Assembly (NCBI GenBank): GCA_017627955.1
Contig: JAGAFU010000015.1
Location: forward strand, 1 to 43,198
Length of the DNA stretch: 43,198 nucleotides
Source of the DNA: Bacteroidales bacterium
GTDB taxonomy: Bacteria > Bacteroidota > Bacteroidia > Bacteroidales > UBA932
Direction of reading: 5' to 3'
Part shown: in pieces, positions 1 to 6,944 of the stretch
Layout: each line of letters opens with the position of its first letter
Position numbering within the stretch: position 1 is the stretch's first letter
Position numbers and translations under genes: made by a program
Notes under the pieces: generated by a model
Databases searched by the model: none
Told to the model about the DNA's origin: nothing
What the model saw: the letters and a program-made list of their open reading frames with translations, nothing else

Positions 1-111
1 AATGCGGCAGCAGAATCGTTCAACTCAAAGATCAAGGCCTTCCGTGCTCAACTCAGGGGCGTGTCAGATCTGCCATTCTTCATGTTCAGACTATGCAGGC
101 TCTTCGGATAG
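1..111 (+). CDS. Transposase, C-terminal 36 residues (partial, ISL3/ISAon1-like)
   Basis: The frame is open from base 1 and stops with TAG at 109-111. The peptide begins NAAAESFNSKIKAF and ends FMFRLCRLFG. The pattern N-A-x-x-E-S-x-N-x-K-I-K followed by R-G and a Phe-rich end is the usual C-terminus of DDE transposases of the ISL3 group annotated as ISAon1 family in Bacteroidales; this assignment is from memory of the family. The gene is truncated only because the window starts inside it. It converges on comM. Catalytic residues lie upstream and cannot be checked. Confidence 0.75.
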   Translation, partial: NAAAESFNSKIKAFRAQLRGVSDLPFFMFRLCRLFG

Positions 112-139
112 CCCCCCCACGGAAGTTTGCAGGTGAGCC
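1..139 (+). mobile_element. Right end of an ISL3-like insertion sequence (cut by window edge)
   Basis: Positions 43-139 are the reverse complement of 43102-43198 with one mismatch (44 against 43197), so two copies of the same element bound the window. It holds the transposase 3' end and a short tail. The outer tip, read inward, is GGCTCACCTGCAAACTTCC; a GG-starting tip next to T/A-rich target DNA fits the ISL3 family. A poly-T tract begins just outside the tip. The terminus at 139 is inferred from where the two copies stop matching. The other end of the element is not in the window. Confidence 0.8.
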
Positions 140-161
140 CATTTTTTTCATATTATATCCA

Positions 162-1727
162 CTATATTCCATCCATCCGGTCCAGGAAGCGATAGGATGC
201 GGCTTCCGACAGGAATGAGGGGGAGATGCTCTCCGCCCCCTCCAGATCCGCTATCGTCCTGGCAACCTTGAGGATACGTGTGTATGCCCTGGCGGAAAGG
301 GAGAGCTTCTCCATCATTTTCTCCATCAACTCCTCGCACTCTCCGTCAAGGTGGCAATACTTCTCCAGAAGTTTCCCGCCCATCTCAGCGTTCGTGAATA
401 TACCTTCCTTGGCGAAACGGGCTTTCTGGACATCCCTTGCCGCCCTTACCCTCGCTGCCACGGCAGAACCGGGTTCGCCCTTCTTCCTTCCCACAAGCTT
501 GCGGGTGTCCACAGGATGCAACCAGAGTTGAAGGTCGATCCTATCCATAATCGGGCCCGAAAGCTTGGCCAGATAACCCGCCCTCTGGCCTGGAGTACAC
601 CTGCAGCGGTCGCCCTCCCCGTAGTAACCGCAAGGACAAGGATTAGATGCCGCCACCAACATGAAAGAGGATGGATATTCCAGCTTGGACCGAAGGCGGG
701 AAATCGTGACTTTACGGTCCTCCATAGGTCCTCTGAGGGCCTCCAGCACCGATTTTGGCATTTGGCCATATTCATCAATGAAGAGAATGCCATTATGCGC
801 CAACGTCACCTCGCCGGGCCGGATGTCCTGCCCTGCTCCTCCCCCGATTATCGCCGGAAGCGAGGCGCTGTAATGCGGCGACCGGAAAGGCCTCTCGTGG
901 ATAAGGCCGATCCGTGAACCTTTTATCCCGTAGACCGAGTAAATCTTACTTGTCACGATCGATTCTTCCCTGGTCATTGGAGGAAGGATTCCGGCCATTG
1001 CCTTGGCCAGGGAGCTCTTCCCGCTGCCCGGCGGACCGATCATCATAAGATTATGCCCTCCGGCGGCCGCTATTTCCGCTCCCCTTTTGGCGCTCTCCTG
1101 ACCGATAATCTCCGAGAAATCCATGATGTCCGTTCCCGATGAGGACCTTTCCGGCTTTCCGAGGCCCAGGAGACTCTTGTAGAGGTCCGTGTTCCAGACC
1201 AGAAGGTCATCATAATCCTCCTGCTCTTCCAATATTCGGAGAACATCCAGGAGGGATTTTGCGCCATAGATCTCAACGCCCTGGCATTCAGTGGCCTCCA
1301 TGGCCGATTCCAAAGGCAGGACGCAGCCTTTCTTCCCAATTGAGCCGGCCAGGTCGGCTATGGGCAAAGATCCCTGGATCTCCCTTAACGAGCCGTCCAG
1401 TCCAAGTTCGCCCATGACTATGTACTTGTCCAGACCAGGAAGCGCCCTTTGCCCGGAAGCGGCGATTATGCCCAGGGCGATCGGCAGATCATAGCCTCCC
1501 CCGTTCTTGTGCATGTCCGCGGGAGCCAGGTTGATGACGATTTTCTTTCCGGGAATATGGAACCCGTGCGACTGCAGGGCGGTGATCGTCCTCAACAGAC
1601 TCTCCTTGACGGCAACGTCCGCCAGACCTACCAGATGGACCCCGATTCCTGAGGTTATGTCGACTTCGACAGTGACAGGTACCGCCTCGATGCCTATGCA
1701 TTTGGCGGCCATGATATTGATTAGCAT
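162..1727 (-). CDS. comM: YifB/ComM family Mg-chelatase-like AAA+ ATPase
   Basis: 521 residues, the normal length for YifB/ComM. The N-terminal ~170 residues are the Lon-protease-like ChlI fold. The AAA+ core follows, with Walker A GPPGSGKSS and Walker B ILFIDEYGQM. A Cys-rich loop (NPCPCGYYGEGDRCRC) and the C-terminal Mg-chelatase domain complete the protein. In naturally competent bacteria ComM is a hexameric helicase that extends branch migration of incoming DNA; many non-competent bacteria also carry it, so a competence role here is inference. The ATG at 1727 is chosen because a -7 box sits only 23 bp upstream; an ATG at 1712 is the alternative. It lies downstream of the pectinase gene on the same strand but has its own promoter signal. 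Confidence 0.93.
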   Translation of the reverse strand: MLINIMAAKCIGIEAVPVTVEVDITSGIGVHLVGLADVAVKESLLRTITALQSHGFHIPGKKIVINLAPADMHKNGGGYDLPIALGIIAASGQRALPGLDKYIVMGELGLDGSLREIQGSLPIADLAGSIGKKGCVLPLESAMEATECQGVEIYGAKSLLDVLRILEEQEDYDDLLVWNTDLYKSLLGLGKPERSSSGTDIMDFSEIIGQESAKRGAEIAAAGGHNLMMIGPPGSGKSSLAKAMAGILPPMTREESIVTSKIYSVYGIKGSRIGLIHERPFRSPHYSASLPAIIGGGAGQDIRPGEVTLAHNGILFIDEYGQMPKSVLEALRGPMEDRKVTISRLRSKLEYPSSFMLVAASNPCPCGYYGEGDRCRCTPGQRAGYLAKLSGPIMDRIDLQLWLHPVDTRKLVGRKKGEPGSAVAARVRAARDVQKARFAKEGIFTNAEMGGKLLEKYCHLDGECEELMEKMMEKLSLSARAYTRILKVARTIADLEGAESISPSFLSEAASYRFLDRMDGI

Positions 1728-1735
1728 AGTTCAAG

Positions 1736-1774
1736 TTGTTGTTTCCGGGCAAAGATACGTCCCGGAAACAACAA
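1736..1774 (-). promoter_or_regulatory. comM promoter inside a 14-bp perfect inverted repeat
   Basis: The arms TTGTTGTTTCCGGG (1736-1749) and CCCGGAAACAACAA (1761-1774) are perfectly complementary around an 11-nt loop. Read on the minus strand, the loop contains TATCTTTG (1750-1757), an exact match to the Bacteroidota -7 consensus TAnnTTTG, placed to start transcription about 15 nt before the comM ATG. No good -33 TTTG is seen at the expected spacing. The repeat could be an operator or a stem-loop ending the upstream pectinase transcript; no U-run follows it. Confidence 0.6.
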
Positions 1775-1800
1775 GCATGATAAAAAACAGAAAAACCTGA

Positions 1801-4116
1801 TTAAAAAACAGAAATATTTTTCTTTATGAATGCCCAAGCCGGATCCTTGTAATAGCGGTGGCCTCCGTCTCCGACCGCCAGGGAGCAAGATCCCTTGCCA
1901 GCCGCCTGGAAGATCTCTTTGGTCTTCTCGAACTCCTCTTTGGCCCCGTCCAGCGGGAAGATCTCGTCATCCTTACCCTGGATTATGCACAGATGCCTGC
2001 CGGCCATCAGTCCGGCGATATCCCCCATATTCCCGAGATTCAGGATCCCTGGCAGGTAATTGCAATAGCAATGAGGAACCGCCAGGATGCTTTTCTCAAA
2101 AGAGCAGAACGAGCCGGAAGGGAGACATAAGGCGATCCTTGAGTCTACCGCCCCCGCGTAAAATGCCGCCGTTCCGCCTCCTGAATGCCCGGAAACGACA
2201 ATCTTCCGGGAATCCACTGGCAGATTCTCAAGAGCCCAGTCTATTATTCTCATTATGTCCCAGACTCTCTCGCCGATCGGAGTACGGCCGATCAGAAGGT
2301 CATGAAGCATGTAATCGTGGCAAGAAGACAAGGCGTCGGACTTGAGATCGGCCCCAACCCTGGTCTTTCCGAAGCCTCTGGCAGTCGGGGCGATGGCGAG
2401 GAATCCTTCCTGAACAGCCTGTAACGCGATGTTCCTCTCCCCATCCTCGGCAAGCGACCGGTCCTCTTCGCTCCAGTAGACCCCGGCATACATTTCCGTG
2501 TTCAAGGAATGGCCATGAGGAGTCACCATCAAGCCGATGGGAGTGGTTATGTTCTTCGGACGAAGGATGACGACAGGAAGAGCCACATCGGGCTCCGTCA
2601 TGATCTCCCAACGCTCACGGGTGTAAGTGCCAAGGTCCTCGCAGTCAAACTGCTTGGCGGTGGGATGGAAGTCCTTCATTTCCAATTCCATCCGATCAAG
2701 CCCCATGGTTTTGGTCAACTCCTTGTGTAATCCTTTGCGCCACTTCGCCAAGCTTCCTTTCCAGTTTCTCCAAACATATTTCCCGTCAGCCGCGGCATAG
2801 AGCCTCCCGAAATGGTCATCGGCCATGGGATAACCGGTCATGTCCACAGCGGGACGGGTGTAGACCGGTTTCTCAAGGTCGGCGAGGATGTCCTTGCCAT
2901 CCCACGTGAACCGCTCCAGGACATACTGGCCGGAAAGGCTGACATTCAACGGTTTCGGGGAAGAGACCGAGATGTTTCTCAAGGTTATGTCATGACATTT
3001 GGTCACAGGCATATCCGCACGAGGCTTCTTGTCGTAATATTGTGTCCAGGGAAGCACCTTCAAAATGACCTCGGACTGTCCTGAGACATCCTCGACAAGG
3101 ATGTGCTCATAGTGCTGGGGCGTGTCCGGACGCAGCTTCAGCCACAAGACTGAAAGCGTTTTCTCCGAAACGCACCGACGGAGGATGACGTTAATGTCAT
3201 GGATGGACTCACTGCCAAGGGTGAGGCAACCGTGTGTCTTGCTGAACCGGCAATCCTCTATAATGATGTTATAGTTCGGTCCGTTCTCCTCAGCCAAGTC
3301 GGCGAAAGTTCCCCTGCCGCCTTTCAGCACGACCCCATCGTCATTGACACTCATATAGCAACCCTTGACGAGCACATCATGGCAGTTGTCCAGACCGATC
3401 GCATCAGTACTGTAGCCAGGAACCCCTTCCGTAGGGGAAGTGATAGTGAGATCGAGGAAACGCAAATGGTCGCTCCGGTAGGAATGACATGTCCAGAACG
3501 GACTGTCTTTAAGGTGCAAGTCCTGGACAGTCACATTACTGCATCCGGTGATGAATATCAGGCGGGGACGCTGGCCGTCCTTATTGGCCGCGTCCTTATT
3601 CCAATTCCAGCGGATCTGCATCTCCTCCCAGAAATGGTAACCCAAGCCGTCGATCACTCCAGGACCTCCGAGAGCGAAACCATTCACATTCTCCACATTG
3701 ACAAGAGCCGGGAAATACATGCAGTTCTGGCCCTCGATCCTGGTGGGTTCCAACGGGAAATCGACCACCCTGTCAGATCCCTTCAAGGTACCTTCCACAT
3801 AGAGATTGGTACCCTGGCCAAAATGGAGGGCACCACTGACAAATACCCCTTCAGGGACCACTACCACACCTCCGCCCCGCGACGCGGCGAGGTCGATAAC
3901 TTTCTGGATCGCCTCTGTCTGGACAAGAGGAGAACCACTTTTGACTCCGTAGTCGGTCAGGACATACCTTTCCCCAAGAGTGGAGAAATCAACTTTGGAG
4001 GAATTGGAAAACCAAGCCGGAACCGGTGTGCCGTCCGGAAACACGTCCGCTGAAGTCTGGGCGGAAAGACCGGCAAAAGGAAGCAGAGCCATGACAATAA
4101 GAAAAGAAAGTCTCAT
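1801..4116 (-). CDS. Secreted two-domain pectinase: GH28 galacturonase plus alpha/beta-hydrolase esterase
   Basis: 771 residues from the ATG at 4116, chosen because it opens a clean signal peptide (MRLSFLIVMALLPFAGLSAQ); the frame stays open 80 codons further upstream without such a signal. Residues ~50-400 are a GH28 beta-helix: a pectate-lyase-like DYGVKSG start, STDAIG, NDDGVVLKGG, THGCLTLGSE and a LKLRPD segment stand for the family's NTD, DD, GHG and RIK motifs. Residues ~480-771 are an esterase-type alpha/beta hydrolase with nucleophile elbow GHSGGG (Ser645), GKDDEIFP (Asp ~717) and GGHRYY (His ~753). The expected action is galacturonide hydrolysis coupled to ester removal from pectin in the periplasm or outside the cell. 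The exact substrate is unknown. No SusC/SusD pair is nearby. Confidence 0.85.
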   Translation of the reverse strand: MRLSFLIVMALLPFAGLSAQTSADVFPDGTPVPAWFSNSSKVDFSTLGERYVLTDYGVKSGSPLVQTEAIQKVIDLAASRGGGVVVVPEGVFVSGALHFGQGTNLYVEGTLKGSDRVVDFPLEPTRIEGQNCMYFPALVNVENVNGFALGGPGVIDGLGYHFWEEMQIRWNWNKDAANKDGQRPRLIFITGCSNVTVQDLHLKDSPFWTCHSYRSDHLRFLDLTITSPTEGVPGYSTDAIGLDNCHDVLVKGCYMSVNDDGVVLKGGRGTFADLAEENGPNYNIIIEDCRFSKTHGCLTLGSESIHDINVILRRCVSEKTLSVLWLKLRPDTPQHYEHILVEDVSGQSEVILKVLPWTQYYDKKPRADMPVTKCHDITLRNISVSSPKPLNVSLSGQYVLERFTWDGKDILADLEKPVYTRPAVDMTGYPMADDHFGRLYAAADGKYVWRNWKGSLAKWRKGLHKELTKTMGLDRMELEMKDFHPTAKQFDCEDLGTYTRERWEIMTEPDVALPVVILRPKNITTPIGLMVTPHGHSLNTEMYAGVYWSEEDRSLAEDGERNIALQAVQEGFLAIAPTARGFGKTRVGADLKSDALSSCHDYMLHDLLIGRTPIGERVWDIMRIIDWALENLPVDSRKIVVSGHSGGGTAAFYAGAVDSRIALCLPSGSFCSFEKSILAVPHCYCNYLPGILNLGNMGDIAGLMAGRHLCIIQGKDDEIFPLDGAKEEFEKTKEIFQAAGKGSCSLAVGDGGHRYYKDPAWAFIKKNISVF

Positions 4117-4165
4117 GATTGGTCCATTAAGTATGTAAATATACGGAAAGATCCGGTAATTTGAG

Positions 4166-4173
4166 TATATTTG
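4166..4173 (+). promoter_or_regulatory. -7 box for the nucleoside kinase gene
   Basis: TATATTTG matches TAnnTTTG exactly and lies 19 bp before the ATG at 4193, in the 76-bp gap shared with the divergent pectinase gene. No -33 TTTG is found 19-21 bp upstream. On the minus strand a near match, TATATTTA (4136-4143), may serve the pectinase gene. Confidence 0.5.
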
Positions 4174-4192
4174 TAAGGATAGACAGTAATAT

Positions 4193-5914
4193 ATGGATAA
4201 CACGGAAATCGCGGTTTTCTGCAAAAACGACGGGAAAAACCACAAGATCCATCTCGGCGGCACGCTGGAGGATCTATCTAAAAGATGGTGTAAGACAGTT
4301 ATAGACCCCAAGTCCGGACAAAAGCTGGACGTTATCGCCGCGCTGGTGGACAACAAGCTGAAAGAGCTTGAGTACCAGCCTCTGATATTCCATCAAGTGG
4401 AATTCATCGGCTACAACCACCCGGACGGGCGGAGATGCTACCTGAGGTCCCTTTGTTTTGTCCTTCAGAATGCCGTGAGGGAATTGTACCCGGACAAGGT
4501 GCTGGTCGTGGACCATTCCCTGCCGAGCGGATTGTACTGTGAGCTCCATGAGAAGACCAGGATGGAGGACGGACGGAACAAAGTCTATTTCGTCAAGGAC
4601 GAGGAGATCGTCTCCATCAAGGAAAAGATGAAAGAGATCATAGCCAAGGATCTTCCTTTCAAGAGAGTCAAGATGAACTCGGATGAGGCCCAGGAGATTT
4701 TCCTGGAGAATAACCAGCCGATGAAGGCCAGCCTCCAGAAGAGCATCGGGACATTCATCTGCAGCGTCTATTACCTGGATGGGAAAGCCGACTCATTCCA
4801 CGGTCCGCTTATCCCTTCTACTCGCTTCCTAAAGACGTTCGACATTACCGGGATCGGAGACGGCTTTTGCCTCCAAGGCCCGGAAATGGCTGATTTTTCA
4901 AAGGTTATGCCGATGAAACGGCAGACCAAGATCACCGCGACTCTCAAAGATTATTCGAACTGGTGCTCGATCATCGGAATCGAAGGCATCGGGACCCTCA
5001 ACTCGGCGATAAAGGACGGCAGGGCGATAGAGATAATAAATCTCGCGGAGGCCAGGCATGAGAAAGCCTACTCAAAGATAGCCGACATGATCTACGAGAA
5101 CCGGGCCGACAAAAGGATCGTGATGATCGCCGGGCCATCTTCCAGCGGGAAGACATCCTCCTCGCTGAGGATCGCCCTGCAATGCAAGGTCCTTGGACTA
5201 AAGCCCAAAGTGATCGAGCTCGACAATTACTTCGTGGACAGGGACAAGACCCCTCTCGACGAGGACGGAAAGCTCGACTTCGAGTCGCTCAAGGCCATGG
5301 ACCTGGATTTGCTTAACGAGCAGCTCAACGACCTTCTGGAAGGCCGGGAGGTGGAGATTCCCAAATATGACTTCAAGGCGGGAAGAAGGACTTACGTCGG
5401 GAACAACCTCAGACTTGAGGATAAGGACATCCTCATCATGGAGGGAATCCACGCCCTGAACCCGGACATGACATCTGCCGTTGACGATTCCAGGATATTC
5501 AGGGTTTACGCCTCCGCCTTGACCTCCCTCAACATCGACGAGAACAGCAACCTGTCCACTTCCGACAACCGTCTGCTCCGGAGAATGGTCAGGGACAACC
5601 GCGTTAGGGGGATCACCCCCGAGGATACAATCCTCCACTGGGACAGCGTTCGCAAGGGAGAGATGAAGAACATATTCCCTTACCAGGAGAACGCCGACGT
5701 GTTCTTCAATTCGGCCCTGATCTTCGAGCTGCCGCTGCTCAAGTACTACGCCGAACCGCTCCTCCGGCGCATATCACCATCTTCGCCCGCCTACACCGAG
5801 ACTGTCAGGCTGCTGAAGTTCTTGGACTACATCGTCGCCCTCCAGCCATCGGAGATAGCGACAATCCCGCCGACATCCATCATGAGAGAGTTCATCGGCG
5901 GGCAAACACTTTGA
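4193..5914 (+). CDS. Nucleoside (uridine-type) kinase with ThrRS-like N-terminal domains
   Basis: 573 residues. The first ~270 resemble the TGS and second additional domain of threonyl-tRNA synthetase; HPDGRRCYLRSLCFVL followed by NAVRELYP is characteristic. The C-terminal ~290 residues are a P-loop kinase of the uridine kinase/phosphoribulokinase family, with Walker A GPSSSGKTSS and ELDNYFVDRDKTPLDEDG holding the acidic substrate-binding residues. Proteins with this architecture are common in Bacteroidota and are thought to phosphorylate uridine or cytidine in pyrimidine salvage. The role of the synthetase-like half is unknown, and it lacks the catalytic core for aminoacylation. The gene has its own -7 box at 4166 and is followed after 38 bp by the GMP synthase subunit. 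Confidence 0.88.
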   Translation: MDNTEIAVFCKNDGKNHKIHLGGTLEDLSKRWCKTVIDPKSGQKLDVIAALVDNKLKELEYQPLIFHQVEFIGYNHPDGRRCYLRSLCFVLQNAVRELYPDKVLVVDHSLPSGLYCELHEKTRMEDGRNKVYFVKDEEIVSIKEKMKEIIAKDLPFKRVKMNSDEAQEIFLENNQPMKASLQKSIGTFICSVYYLDGKADSFHGPLIPSTRFLKTFDITGIGDGFCLQGPEMADFSKVMPMKRQTKITATLKDYSNWCSIIGIEGIGTLNSAIKDGRAIEIINLAEARHEKAYSKIADMIYENRADKRIVMIAGPSSSGKTSSSLRIALQCKVLGLKPKVIELDNYFVDRDKTPLDEDGKLDFESLKAMDLDLLNEQLNDLLEGREVEIPKYDFKAGRRTYVGNNLRLEDKDILIMEGIHALNPDMTSAVDDSRIFRVYASALTSLNIDENSNLSTSDNRLLRRMVRDNRVRGITPEDTILHWDSVRKGEMKNIFPYQENADVFFNSALIFELPLLKYYAEPLLRRISPSSPAYTETVRLLKFLDYIVALQPSEIATIPPTSIMREFIGGQTL

Positions 5915-5952
5915 CCAATTAATAGTTTACAAATAATTAATACCAGAAAGAA

Positions 5953-6930
5953 ATGGACCCGAATGTGAGACCGGAAACAATGGAGAGAATCACCTCTCCG
6001 GAATTAGCCCAGGAGTTTATCAATGAGCAGATCGCCGCTGTAAGGCAACAGGTTGGAGACAACAAAGTGCTCCTCGCCCTCTCCGGAGGCGTTGACTCTT
6101 CAGTCGTCGCCGCCCTTTTGATCAAAGCGATCGGAGATAAACTCGTCTGCGTGCATGTCAACCATGGACTCCTTCGCAAGGGAGAGCCGGAGCAAGTCGT
6201 CCGCGTGTTCAAGGAAGAGCTGGGCGCGAATCTTATCTACGTCGACGCCGTTGACAGGTTCCTTGACAAGCTAGCCGGAGTGGATGATCCCGAGACCAAG
6301 AGAAAGATCATAGGAAAGGAATTCATAGATGTGTTCGCCGAGGAGGCCTCGAAACTGGAAGGCATCAAATTCCTTGGACAGGGGACCATTTATCCTGACA
6401 TTCTTGAGTCTAAAGACGGGATCAAAGCCCACCACAATGTCGGTGGCTTGCCGGAAGGTCTTGACTTCGAGCTCGTTGAGCCGATAAAGCTCTTATACAA
6501 GGATGAGGTCAGGGTTGTCGGTAAAGCACTTGGTCTCCCCGATAACATGGTCTACCGCCAGCCGTTCCCCGGCCCCGGACTGGGAGTCAGGTGCACTGGA
6601 GCCATAACCCGCGACCGCTTGGAGGCTGTCCGCGAGGCTGACGCCATATTCAGGGAGGAAATCGAGAAGATGGACACTACTCCTTGGCAGTATTTCGTGG
6701 CTATTCCCGATGTCAAGTCAACAGGAATCAAGGATGGCAAGCGCTACATGGGTTGGGCAGCGGTGATCCGCGCCGTCCAGACAAAAGACGCTGTCACAGC
6801 CAAATCAGTCGAGATTCCTTGGGCCACGCTCTGTACCATCCGCGACAGGATAATAGCCGAAGTTCCCGGCATCAACAGAGTGCTTTGGGACTTCTCCGAC
6901 AAGCCCGTCGCCACGATAGAGTGGGAATAG
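5953..6930 (+). CDS. guaA: GMP synthase ATP-pyrophosphatase subunit (no glutaminase domain)
   Basis: 325 residues covering only the synthetase half of GuaA. The PP-loop SGGVDSSVVAALL binds ATP, HGLLRKGE lies in the lid region, and RQPFPGPGLGVR with the dimerisation domain ending KPVATIEWE completes it. The enzyme adenylates XMP and aminates it to GMP. The usual N-terminal class I glutaminase of ~190 residues is absent; only 38 bp separate this gene from the kinase, so it was not lost to a frameshift here. It must use free ammonia or a separate GuaA-type amidotransferase encoded elsewhere, as in archaea. An internal ATG ten codons in (MERITSPEL) is an alternative start. Confidence 0.88.
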   Translation: MDPNVRPETMERITSPELAQEFINEQIAAVRQQVGDNKVLLALSGGVDSSVVAALLIKAIGDKLVCVHVNHGLLRKGEPEQVVRVFKEELGANLIYVDAVDRFLDKLAGVDDPETKRKIIGKEFIDVFAEEASKLEGIKFLGQGTIYPDILESKDGIKAHHNVGGLPEGLDFELVEPIKLLYKDEVRVVGKALGLPDNMVYRQPFPGPGLGVRCTGAITRDRLEAVREADAIFREEIEKMDTTPWQYFVAIPDVKSTGIKDGKRYMGWAAVIRAVQTKDAVTAKSVEIPWATLCTIRDRIIAEVPGINRVLWDFSDKPVATIEWE

Positions 6931-6944
6931 AATCCGGCCAAAGA

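Noticed and set aside
3199-4053. 284-codon plus-strand open frame
   Set aside because: It is antisense to the GH28 domain, with no recognisable motif; a GC-rich shadow frame.
5915-5952. A frameshifted glutaminase domain upstream of guaA
   Set aside because: Only 38 bp separate the two genes, so there is no room for the missing ~190 residues.
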